Shown piece by piece: positions 1-6,472 of a DNA stretch of 8,063 nucleotides. The DNA lies in NCBI GenBank assembly GCA_017614625.1, contig JAGABK010000179.1:1-8063 (forward strand), given 5' to 3'. Both the position numbers and the translations under genes were made by a program. Under the pieces are notes generated by a model, which saw only the letters and a list, made by a program, of their open reading frames with translations, was not told the DNA's origin and ran no database searches. This DNA is from Spirochaetales bacterium (GTDB taxonomy: Bacteria; Spirochaetota; Spirochaetia; Sphaerochaetales; Sphaerochaetaceae). Each line of letters opens with the position of its first letter. Position 1 is the stretch's first letter.

Positions 1-2606
1 CCAACCAGCTTTCAGGCGGCCAGATGCAGCGTGTGGCAATAGCCCGCGCCCTGGTCAACGAACCTGCGGTCCTTCTGGCCGACGAGCCCACCGGAGCTCT
101 GGACAGCGATACCGGAGAGCAGGTCATAAGGATTCTCAAGCAGGTGTCGGAGGACCATCTGGTCATAATGGTCACGCACAACTCGGACCTTGCGGAAAGA
201 TACGCCACGAGGGTGGTAAGGCTGAAGGACGGGCAGGTGATCGAGGATTCGGACCCGTATGATTCGGAGGGTGGGGAGGCTACTGATACCACTGAGGTCA
301 CTGAAACCACTGGAACCACTGGAACCACTGAGTCCACTGAAACCACCGAGTTCACTGAAACCACTGAGTCCACTATGCGCCACCAAGAGGCACCGAAGAA
401 GCAGCGAAAGCCCTCCATGTCCTTCGCGACATCCTTCTCGCTTTCCGTGTCGAACCTCTGGTCGAAGAAGGCAAGAACCATACTGGTTGCCATAGCGACT
501 TCAATAGGAATCATAGGAATCGCACTGATACTGTCGCTCTCCAACGGAGCGAACAACTACATACGCAGGATAGAGAAAGAGTCGCTGAGCGAGTATCCGC
601 TGACAATCTCGTCCTCGGCGTTCTCGTTCGATTCTTCCTACGGGTCGTATTCGGGGACATCGTCCTCCGGAACGTCATCGGGAACATCAGGGACATCGTC
701 CGGGACAACGGGAAGCCAGGCGGGGAATACGACGTCTCAGACGACGCAGGCAACCTCACAGACGGCTGTCCGGACAACACAGACGGCCCAGGCGGCTTCC
801 ACGCAGAGCCAGGAGAGCACGGATGAGGTCCGCATCAGGGAGACCCAGATGATGGGGCGCGTGCTGGCATCGGCGCGAAACAACGACCTGGGGGCCCTGA
901 AGGATTATTTCGAGAGCGGACAGAGCGGGATAGAGCAGTACACGAGGGCGGTGGAGTACGAGTACGACGTGACGCCGGAGATCTACAGGCTGTCGGATAT
1001 GGGGTACACCAAGGTCAATCCGAACCAGATGATTTCGTCGCTGGGACTCGATTCGCTCAGCAGCTGGGCGAGCCTGCTTTCTGAGTATTCGTTCGGCGAG
1101 ATGTTCAGGGTCCTTCCTTCGGAAGAGGACCTGTACATGGATGCCTACGAGCTTCTGGCCGGGTCGTGGCCGGAGAAGGACACGGACTGCATCCTGGTCC
1201 TCTCGGAGACCGGCGGAATCTCGGACATGCTGCTCTACATGCTGGGCCTCAAGGACCAGGATGTGCTTCAGGACAGCATCAGCAGCTTCACATCGGGCGA
1301 GAGCTCCAGAATCGGCATGCAGAGGAGCAAGGTCTTCGCTCCGGCCGATTTCCTGGGCATCTCGTTCAGGGTCCTGCCTGCAAGCAGCCACTACGACTAC
1401 AACAGCACCCTGGGCGTGTGGGTGGACATCTCGTCCGACCGCGCCAGGATGCTTGAGCTTCTTTCTTCTGCCATGGAACTGACCATCACCGGAGTGGTGA
1501 AGCCTGCCGAGGACACGTCTTTCGGCCTCCTGAGCTCCGGGGTCTGCTACAGCCCCGCGATCCTGACCTATCTGATGGAGGAGGCGGCCAGGAGCGATAT
1601 CGTCAGGCAGCAGCTTGCGAACCCGGATGTCGATGTCCTTACGGGCAAGGCCTTCGGCGAGGGCTTCGGTCTGGAGGAGATTCCCATCACGGATTTCATC
1701 TCGTTCCATCCGGAGTATCTTCTGGAGGTCCTGGACATCAATCTCAATGCGTTCGTCCCCGAGGACGTGCAGCTTTCCGCGGAAAAGCTCCAGACGATCG
1801 TGAACGAGGTCCGTGCGACGGGAAGGTCGAGGACTCTTTCGGGTATGTTCAGCGCCGGTTTCGAATTCCTGAAGGACCTTGTGTATTTCGACAGGGACAA
1901 GCTTTCCAGGGTCATTTCCGTAGCGATAGACGAGGAGAAGATACGTGACATCGTGGCCTCCATGTCGGTTTCTGCGGCATCGACCTACGAGGGGAACCTG
2001 AGCGCCTTCGGGTACGCCGATTCCTCGTCTCCGTCGGGAATCTCGATCTATCCTGCGGATTTCAACGGCAAGAACGAGGTCCTGCGCATCCTGGACGAGT
2101 ACAATGCGTCCATGAGGGAGGCCCGCAGGACGGACAAGGTCATCGTCTACACGGACTACGTGGGCACGCTCATGTCGTCGGTGACCACGATCATCGATGT
2201 CATCACGTACGTGCTGATTGCGTTCGTGTCGGTCTCGCTGGTGGTGTCCTCGATAATGATCGGAATCATCACGTACATCTCGGTGCTCGAAAGGCGCAAG
2301 GAGATCGGAATCCTCAGGTCTCTGGGAGCCTCCAAGCGCAACATCACCCAGGTGTTCAACGCCGAGACGTTCATAATCGGCCTGCTTTCGGGCGCCATAG
2401 GAATCCTCATGACGCTGCTGCTTCAGATCCCGATCAACAACATCATCCGCATCCTGGCGGAGGAGGACGGCATCAGGGCCGTGCTTCCGGCGGGAGCAGG
2501 GGTGGTCCTTATCCTGCTGTGCGTGCTTCTGACGTTCATCGGCGGATTCATTCCGTCGCGCAAGGCGGCGCGTCAGGATCCGGTGACGGCGCTGAGGAGC
2601 GAGTGA
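1..2606 (+). CDS. Fused ABC transporter ATPase/permease, MacB/FtsX-like (5'-partial)
   Basis: This is the 3' part of an ABC exporter with ATPase and permease in one chain; the gene starts before the window. Frame runs from base 3. The ABC signature LSGGQ is at 9-23. Counting the Met at 24 as residue 1, Walker B with its catalytic Glu (VLLADE) is at 16-21, the D-loop Asp at 27 and the H-loop His at 52. Walker A and the Q-loop lie outside the window. A Thr/Glu-repeat linker (about 86-117) leads to membrane helix 1 (about 153-173). A large extracytoplasmic domain follows (about 174-718), beginning with a Ser/Gly/Thr-rich stretch. Three C-terminal helices lie near 720-754, 782-802 and 823-843, with the FtsX-type ERRKEIGILRSLGAS segment at 756-770. 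This order matches MacB-type mechanotransmission transporters, but the extracytoplasmic domain is about twice the MacB size. The substrate cannot be read from sequence. It is convergent with the gntR gene and looks unrelated to the uronate operon. Confidence 0.93.
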   Translation, partial: NQLSGGQMQRVAIARALVNEPAVLLADEPTGALDSDTGEQVIRILKQVSEDHLVIMVTHNSDLAERYATRVVRLKDGQVIEDSDPYDSEGGEATDTTEVTETTGTTGTTESTETTEFTETTESTMRHQEAPKKQRKPSMSFATSFSLSVSNLWSKKARTILVAIATSIGIIGIALILSLSNGANNYIRRIEKESLSEYPLTISSSAFSFDSSYGSYSGTSSSGTSSGTSGTSSGTTGSQAGNTTSQTTQATSQTAVRTTQTAQAASTQSQESTDEVRIRETQMMGRVLASARNNDLGALKDYFESGQSGIEQYTRAVEYEYDVTPEIYRLSDMGYTKVNPNQMISSLGLDSLSSWASLLSEYSFGEMFRVLPSEEDLYMDAYELLAGSWPEKDTDCILVLSETGGISDMLLYMLGLKDQDVLQDSISSFTSGESSRIGMQRSKVFAPADFLGISFRVLPASSHYDYNSTLGVWVDISSDRARMLELLSSAMELTITGVVKPAEDTSFGLLSSGVCYSPAILTYLMEEAARSDIVRQQLANPDVDVLTGKAFGEGFGLEEIPITDFISFHPEYLLEVLDINLNAFVPEDVQLSAEKLQTIVNEVRATGRSRTLSGMFSAGFEFLKDLVYFDRDKLSRVISVAIDEEKIRDIVASMSVSAASTYEGNLSAFGYADSSSPSGISIYPADFNGKNEVLRILDEYNASMREARRTDKVIVYTDYVGTLMSSVTTIIDVITYVLIAFVSVSLVVSSIMIGIITYISVLERRKEIGILRSLGASKRNITQVFNAETFIIGLLSGAIGILMTLLLQIPINNIIRILAEEDGIRAVLPAGAGVVLILLCVLLTFIGGFIPSRKAARQDPVTALRSE
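288..374 (+). repeat. 9-bp tandem repeat coding Thr-Thr-Glu-type units
   Basis: About 9.7 in-frame units of the form ACC-ACT-GAG (variants with GTC, TCC, TTC or GGA) encode a Thr/Glu-rich tract at residues 89-117 of the transporter. It lies between the ATPase domain and the first membrane helix, so on the cytoplasmic side. Unit length is a multiple of three, so copy-number change by slippage would keep the frame. Confidence 0.85.
651..713 (+). repeat. Ser-Gly-Thr low-complexity tract in extracytoplasmic domain
   Basis: Degenerate repeats of TCG/TCA-GGG/GGA-ACA/ACG encode a run of Ser-Gly-Thr units. They are followed, to about base 824, by a Gln/Thr/Ser/Ala-rich stretch (residues about 231-267). 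The tract follows membrane helix 1, so it should be a flexible, extracytoplasmic spacer. Confidence 0.7.
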
Positions 2607-2612
2607 GGATTA

Positions 2613-2633
2613 CGGCGGGACTGCATCCTGCCG
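2613..2633. terminator. Possible bidirectional hairpin between convergent genes
   Basis: CGGCGGGA (2613-2620) and TCCTGCCG (2626-2633) form an 8-bp stem with one G-U pair and a 5-nt loop. It begins 7 nt after the transporter stop codon. No T-tract follows on either strand, so it is not a classical intrinsic terminator. Its position between two convergent genes still makes it the best candidate for limiting read-through in both directions. Confidence 0.4.
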
Positions 2634-2641
2634 GTATGAAC

Positions 2642-2651
2642 TGATATATCA
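2642..2651. promoter_or_regulatory. Operator-like palindrome TGATATATCA at the 3' end of gntR
   Basis: This is a perfect 10-bp palindrome inside GAACTGATATATCAC (2638-2652), identical over 15 bp to the site in the uxaE leader. The last three bases, TCA, are the reverse complement of the gntR stop codon, so the site straddles the gene end. It may be an auxiliary binding site for the regulator. A role here is inferred only from the repetition. Confidence 0.5.
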
Positions 2652-3299
2652 CTTGAAATACTGCGGGTAGGCCTTCTGGTAGCCCGAAGCCTCCGTCTCG
2701 ATCTTCGAGATGTGGTTGCGCTCGATTGCGAGCACGTTCTCGGGCGAGCCGGATCTGAGGGCCAGGAGGATGTCCTCGTGCTGGCTAATGGCATGGGAGA
2801 AGATGTCGTCGAAGAGGTAGCTGACCATGCGGATGCGGTGGTAGTTTCCGCTGGCCGAGATCATGGCGTCGAAGACCTTCTCGTGCCCGCAGGCCTCGAA
2901 CAGCAGGCGGTGCATGCTGTTGTCCAGCTCAAGGAACGCAGCGGTGTCGCGGCAGTCGAACATCTCCTTCTGCTTCCGTATGCTATCTTCCCATCTTTCA
3001 ATGAGTTGCGCTGTAATCCCCTGGTTGAATGCCTTCTCGATGGCACCCAGCTCGAGATAGAGTCTCCTGAACCTCTCGTCACGCACTCCTGCAAGGTCTA
3101 TGAGGGATACGGAGGTCCCGCTCTGGGGCTTGATCTCCACAAGGCCTTCCGTCTCCAGACGCTTGAGCGCGTCCCGGATGGGGGAGATGCTGACGCCGTA
3201 CCGGGGCTTGAGGTTGGAGAAGCTCAGCGGCGTGCCCGGCTTGAGGGTCAGGCTGAGTATCTTCGAGCGAAGGTCGTTGTAGACTACATCGGTAAGCAT
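2649..3299 (-). CDS. GntR-family transcriptional regulator, FCD (FadR-type) subfamily
   Basis: This is a 216-residue DNA-binding regulator, the usual length for FCD-GntR proteins. Residues 1-67 form the winged helix: the VVYNDLRSKIL start, the SISPIRDALKRLETEGLV recognition segment (37-54) and a wing ending PQSGTSV. Residues about 75-205 are the all-helical FCD effector domain. The expected metal-binding set is present as D126, H130, H174 and H196. The gene is divergent from the uxaE operon, the normal arrangement for a local regulator, so its ligand is probably a hexuronate intermediate (inference). The ATG at 3299 lies only 6 bp past a perfect TATAAT box and has no good Shine-Dalgarno sequence, so the message may be leaderless. 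Related regulators of uronate genes include UxuR and ExuR, but the exact orthologue cannot be fixed from sequence alone. Confidence 0.92.
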   Translation of the reverse strand: MLTDVVYNDLRSKILSLTLKPGTPLSFSNLKPRYGVSISPIRDALKRLETEGLVEIKPQSGTSVSLIDLAGVRDERFRRLYLELGAIEKAFNQGITAQLIERWEDSIRKQKEMFDCRDTAAFLELDNSMHRLLFEACGHEKVFDAMISASGNYHRIRMVSYLFDDIFSHAISQHEDILLALRSGSPENVLAIERNHISKIETEASGYQKAYPQYFK

Positions 3300-3305
3300 G
3301 GCTCA

Positions 3306-3334
3306 ATTATAAAACACATTTCTTCAGATTTCCA
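3306..3334 (-). promoter_or_regulatory. Predicted gntR promoter
   Basis: Read on the minus strand, TGGAAA (3334-3329, 4 of 6 matches to the -35 consensus) is followed after 17 bp by a perfect TATAAT (3311-3306). The expected start is about 3299, at the initiating ATG of the regulator. Confidence 0.6.
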
Positions 3335-3347
3335 CTGATATTTCAGT
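3334..3347. promoter_or_regulatory. Operator-like palindrome between divergent promoters
   Basis: ACTGATATTTCAGT has perfect 5-bp arms (ACTGA/TCAGT) and differs from the core TGATATATCA of the other two sites at one base. It fills the gap between the two divergent -35 boxes, overlapping each by one base. A regulator bound here could affect both directions at once. Confidence 0.55.
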
Positions 3348-3375
3348 TGATTTCCGGCAGATTTCCTTTTAGTAT
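3347..3375 (+). promoter_or_regulatory. Predicted uxaE operon promoter
   Basis: TTGATT (3347-3352) and TAGTAT (3370-3375) are separated by exactly 17 bp and each match 4 of 6 sigma-70 consensus bases. The start would be near 3382, giving a leader of about 41 nt. It is the only spaced promoter pair I found on this strand before the operon. Confidence 0.5.
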
Positions 3376-3384
3376 GGAAAGTGT

Positions 3385-3408
3385 GGCGGAACTGATATAT
3401 CACCCGCC
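3385..3408 (+). promoter_or_regulatory. Operator palindrome within a leader hairpin before uxaE
   Basis: The perfect palindrome TGATATATCA (3393-3402) lies about 11-20 bp downstream of the predicted start, a position typical for repressor blocking. It is enclosed by GGCGG (3385-3389) and CCGCC (3404-3408), so the transcript could fold into a hairpin right at its 5' end, ending 3 nt before the GGAGG ribosome-binding site (3412-3416). The operator role follows from the repeated 15-bp match; the RNA role is speculative. Confidence 0.55.
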
Positions 3409-3422
3409 GTTGGAGGAATGCA

Positions 3423-4859
3423 ATGTTCAGGACATCAGATGGTCGTTCATTCGACATCTACAGGGAATCCGTTCATGACGGCGTCTTCATGGCCGCCGGT
3501 CCGGACAAGGATTTCATCGTGGCCGAGCCCTCTCTGGGCTTCTGCGGGGAGGAGGTCGTTTCGGACGGAAAGACCCGGATCCTCGCTCCTCTTTCCCATG
3601 CGAACGCCGACAGGCTCAGGGCCCTTTTCCCCTGGACCGCTCCGTCGAGGGTTCTCGACAGGGACAAGACCATGGGAGTAGGCGACAGGCTGGGCATCGC
3701 TGCCGACGGCCATATCAGGGTCTTCAAGAAGTACAGCGAGATCACACCGGTCTTCGCCCAGCAGTCCATCCGCGAGCTCACGCTGACAAACAGGACGTTC
3801 TCCGATGTCATCGACGCTGCCACCTTCGCGGTGTTCCGCAACGGCTTCACGACCGGCTGGGGCGCCGACGGCGACCACGTCAAGACAGCAAAGGAAGTGG
3901 CCTACGCCCTTGAGAGCGGGTGCACCATGATAACGCTGGACTGCAGCGAGCAGATCGACAACACCGTCGACGGCCTTTCGAAGGCACAGGTCGATGCCAG
4001 GTATGTGAAGAACGCCGGGCTCGAGGCCCTTTACCTCAACAAGAGCTTCGACGTGGGCGAGGGCGTGACGATCAGCTTCGACGAGGAGCTTTTCAGACGC
4101 ACGGTGCTGATCTACTGCAAGGCCATCGACCATGCGGTGGACATCTTCTTCAACACCGTCTGCAGGGACGGAGTGCAGCTTGCGGACTTCGAGGTCTCCA
4201 TCGACGAGACCATGACGCCGACTCTGCCGGCACAGCATTTCTTCGTGGCGAATGAACTTGCAAGGCGCAAGGTCCGCATCTCAACCGTGGCCCCGCGCTT
4301 CTGCGGCGAGTTCCAGAAGGGAATCGACTACATAGGGGACCTGGAGCAGTTCGCCGCCGAGATGAAGATCCACGCCGCCATCTCCAGGCATTTCGGATAC
4401 AAGATCTCGATCCACAGCGGATCCGACAAGTTCTCCATCTTCCCGTCTGCCGGAAAGGAGACGCGCGGACGCTTCCACCTGAAGACCGCCGGAACCAACT
4501 GGCTGGAGGCCATGAAGCTCGTGGCCATGAAGGACCCCGCCCTGTACAGGGAAGTGCACAAGTACGCGCTCTCGGCCTTCAAGGCGGCCACTGCCTACTA
4601 TCATGTCACCACGGACCTGAACAGGATCCCCTGCATCGACAATCTGACCGATGACCAGCTTCCGGGCCTGTTCGGCAACAACGATTCAAGACAGCTCATC
4701 CACATCACATACGGACTGATTCTCAGCGAGAAGAACGCCGACGGCTCCTTCCGCTTCAGGGACAGGCTCTACAGGCTGTGGAGGGAGAACAGGGAGGAGT
4801 ACGCACAGCTTCTCTTCAACCATATCGGACATCATGCCGAAGCGATTCTTCAGAAGTGA
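3423..4859 (+). CDS. uxaE: Tagaturonate/fructuronate epimerase (UxaE family)
   Basis: This 478-residue protein resembles UxaE, which interconverts D-tagaturonate and D-fructuronate and was characterised in Thermotoga maritima. It lets galacturonate enter the glucuronate branch without altronate enzymes. Supporting segments are GVGDRLG (85-91), GWGADGDHVK (145-154, with a likely metal-ligand Asp/His pair), TLDCSEQI (171-178) and a late SIHSGSDKFSIFP (329-341) containing another conserved-looking His. Length matches the family and no signal peptide is seen, so it is cytosolic. The start at 3423 is set by GGAGG at 3412-3416 with 6-nt spacing; an ATG at 3418 is in another frame and too close. It is first in the operon and divergent from the GntR gene. 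The family assignment is from recall of its motifs; the metal ligands are inferred. Confidence 0.85.
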   Translation: MFRTSDGRSFDIYRESVHDGVFMAAGPDKDFIVAEPSLGFCGEEVVSDGKTRILAPLSHANADRLRALFPWTAPSRVLDRDKTMGVGDRLGIAADGHIRVFKKYSEITPVFAQQSIRELTLTNRTFSDVIDAATFAVFRNGFTTGWGADGDHVKTAKEVAYALESGCTMITLDCSEQIDNTVDGLSKAQVDARYVKNAGLEALYLNKSFDVGEGVTISFDEELFRRTVLIYCKAIDHAVDIFFNTVCRDGVQLADFEVSIDETMTPTLPAQHFFVANELARRKVRISTVAPRFCGEFQKGIDYIGDLEQFAAEMKIHAAISRHFGYKISIHSGSDKFSIFPSAGKETRGRFHLKTAGTNWLEAMKLVAMKDPALYREVHKYALSAFKAATAYYHVTTDLNRIPCIDNLTDDQLPGLFGNNDSRQLIHITYGLILSEKNADGSFRFRDRLYRLWRENREEYAQLLFNHIGHHAEAILQK

Positions 4860-4871
4860 ACGGAGGGCTCA

Positions 4872-6470
4872 ATGAAACTTGATCTGAGGAGCATCCAGGA
4901 CAGGGAAACGGCAAGGCTCTGGGCTGAAAAAGGCTACAGGCTTCCCGGATTCGACGTCGCCTCGATGAGGGAGAACACCCTCAGGACCCCGAGGTGGGTC
5001 CATTTCGGCGGAGGAAACATCTTCCGCATCTTCCTGGCCGCGAGGATGCAGGACCTTCTGGACAGGGGTCTTGCCGACACCGGAATCATCGTCGGCGAGG
5101 GTTTCGACGCCGAGGTCGTGGAGAAGGGCTACGCGCCTTACGACAACCTGAACATCAACGTCACGCTCAAGGCCGACGGAACGATGGACAAGGAAATCTG
5201 CGCTTCGGTGGCCGATGCCATGGTATGCAGCACGCAGAGGCCTGAATGGAAGCGTTTCGTGAAGATCTTCACCAACCCGTCCCTCCAGATGGTCAGCTTC
5301 ACCATCACGGAGAAGGGCTACGCCACGGCGCCTGCCTACGTGCAGGAAGACATAAAGAGGGGACCGGAGAACTGCACCACCATCTGCTGCATGGTCGTCT
5401 CGCTCCTGTACGAGAGATTCAAGGCCGGAGCGTTCCCGATTGCAGTTGTGAGCATGGACAACTGCTCCCAGAACGGCCTGAAGCTCTTCACCGGAGTCTC
5501 CACCATCGCCCGGACATGGGCGGACATGGGCCTGGTCTCCGGGCAGTTCGTCGACTGGCTGTGCGATGAGAGCAAGGTGTCCTTCCCCTGGTCGATGATC
5601 GACAAGATCACACCCAGGCCCGATCCGGTTGTCAGCGGCATGCTCAAGGCCGACGGCGTCGAAGGCATGGATGTCATCGTCACCGCCAAAAGGTCCTACG
5701 TGGCCGCCTTCGTCAACTCGGAGGAGTGCGAGTATCTGGTAGTTGAGGACAGATTCCCCAACGGCAGGCCCGCGCTTGAGAAGGCCGGCGTCTATTTCAC
5801 CGACCGCGACACAGTCACGAAGGTCGAGCGCATGAAGGTCTGCACGTGCCTCAATCCGCTGCATACGGCCATGAGCGTCATGGGATGCCTTCTGGGCTAC
5901 ACCAAGATCTCTGACGAGATGAAGGACGAGGACATCGTGAAGTACATAAAGAGGCTGGGCTACGTCGAGGGTCTTCCCGTCGTGACGGACCCCGGGATCC
6001 TCTCTCCGAAGTCGTTCATAGACGATGTCGTCTTCAAGAGGCTTCCCAATCCGTTCATGCCCGACACGCCGCAGAGGATCGCGACCGACACCAGCCAGAA
6101 GCTGGCCATCCGCTTCGGCGAGACCGTAAAGGCCTACAGGGAGAACGGGCTTCCCCTGTCGGACCTGAAGGTCATTCCGGTCGTCCTGGCCTCCTGGATC
6201 AGGTATCTTCTGGCCGTCGATGACAACGGGAACGCCTTTGAGCTCAGTCCGGATCCGCTTGCAGAGTCTGCACACGCAGACATCGCGGGCATCAGGTTCG
6301 GCGTTCCCCTCAGGGGCGGCGAACTGGACAGGATCCTTTCAAGGGAAGACATATGGGGCTACGACGTTCTGAAGTCGGAGCTCAGGGATGCGGTTGTTGC
6401 CGCTTTCGAAAGCATGAACAGGGGCGCAGGAGCTGTACGCGCCACGTTGCATAAGACAGTAGAGGAGTGA
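4872..6470 (+). CDS. uxuB: Mannitol dehydrogenase-family oxidoreductase, probable fructuronate reductase
   Basis: This 532-residue enzyme belongs to the polyol-specific long-chain dehydrogenase family (mannitol dehydrogenase, UxuB, UxaB). The N-terminal Rossmann domain carries VHFGGGNIFRIF (43-54) for NAD(H), TEKGY (146-150) and VVSMDNC (192-198). The C-terminal catalytic domain has K322, N328 and H331 in MKVCTCLNPLHT, followed by NPFMPDTPQRIATD (393-406). Next to uxaE the likely reaction is D-fructuronate plus NADH to D-mannonate. Tagaturonate reductase is the main alternative. It is some 45 residues longer than E. coli UxuB, and the catalytic Lys-Asn spacing is one residue longer than in classical members. 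A GGAGGG site (4862-4867) precedes the ATG by 4 nt, and the gap to uxaE is 12 nt, so they are surely co-transcribed. The gene symbol is inferred from context. Confidence 0.85.
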   Translation: MKLDLRSIQDRETARLWAEKGYRLPGFDVASMRENTLRTPRWVHFGGGNIFRIFLAARMQDLLDRGLADTGIIVGEGFDAEVVEKGYAPYDNLNINVTLKADGTMDKEICASVADAMVCSTQRPEWKRFVKIFTNPSLQMVSFTITEKGYATAPAYVQEDIKRGPENCTTICCMVVSLLYERFKAGAFPIAVVSMDNCSQNGLKLFTGVSTIARTWADMGLVSGQFVDWLCDESKVSFPWSMIDKITPRPDPVVSGMLKADGVEGMDVIVTAKRSYVAAFVNSEECEYLVVEDRFPNGRPALEKAGVYFTDRDTVTKVERMKVCTCLNPLHTAMSVMGCLLGYTKISDEMKDEDIVKYIKRLGYVEGLPVVTDPGILSPKSFIDDVVFKRLPNPFMPDTPQRIATDTSQKLAIRFGETVKAYRENGLPLSDLKVIPVVLASWIRYLLAVDDNGNAFELSPDPLAESAHADIAGIRFGVPLRGGELDRILSREDIWGYDVLKSELRDAVVAAFESMNRGAGAVRATLHKTVEE

Positions 6471-6472
6471 AT

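Noticed and set aside
24..26. ATG at 24 as the start of the transporter gene
   Set aside because: The frame is open upstream and encodes the LSGGQ signature just before it, so this is an internal Met.
288..374. CRISPR-like or mobile repeat array
   Set aside because: Units are 9 bp, in frame, without spacers, and encode a protein linker.
756..1709. Minus-strand open frame of 317 codons opposite the transporter
   Set aside because: It lies inside a convincing transporter coding region, has Arg/His/Gly-rich composition typical of antisense frames, and shows no domain.
2712..3338. Plus-strand open frame of 208 codons opposite gntR
   Set aside because: The minus strand encodes a full FCD-GntR protein with its metal ligands; the plus frame lacks any domain and runs through the promoter region.
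3418..3681. ATG at 3418 starting an 87-codon frame
   Set aside because: It is only 1 nt past GGAGG and out of frame with UxaE, which has the proper spacing at 3423.
3447..4238. Minus-strand open frame of 263 codons opposite uxaE
   Set aside because: It has no domain and the opposite strand is a well-supported UxaE gene with a strong ribosome-binding site.
4869..6275. Long open frame on the minus strand opposite the reductase gene (468 codons)
   Set aside because: It is antisense to a gene with clear family motifs, has no recognisable domain, and such frames arise from GC-rich third positions on the coding strand.
6467..6469. GTG at 6467 as the kinase start
   Set aside because: It overlaps the GAGGAG ribosome-binding site that is well spaced for ATG 6473.
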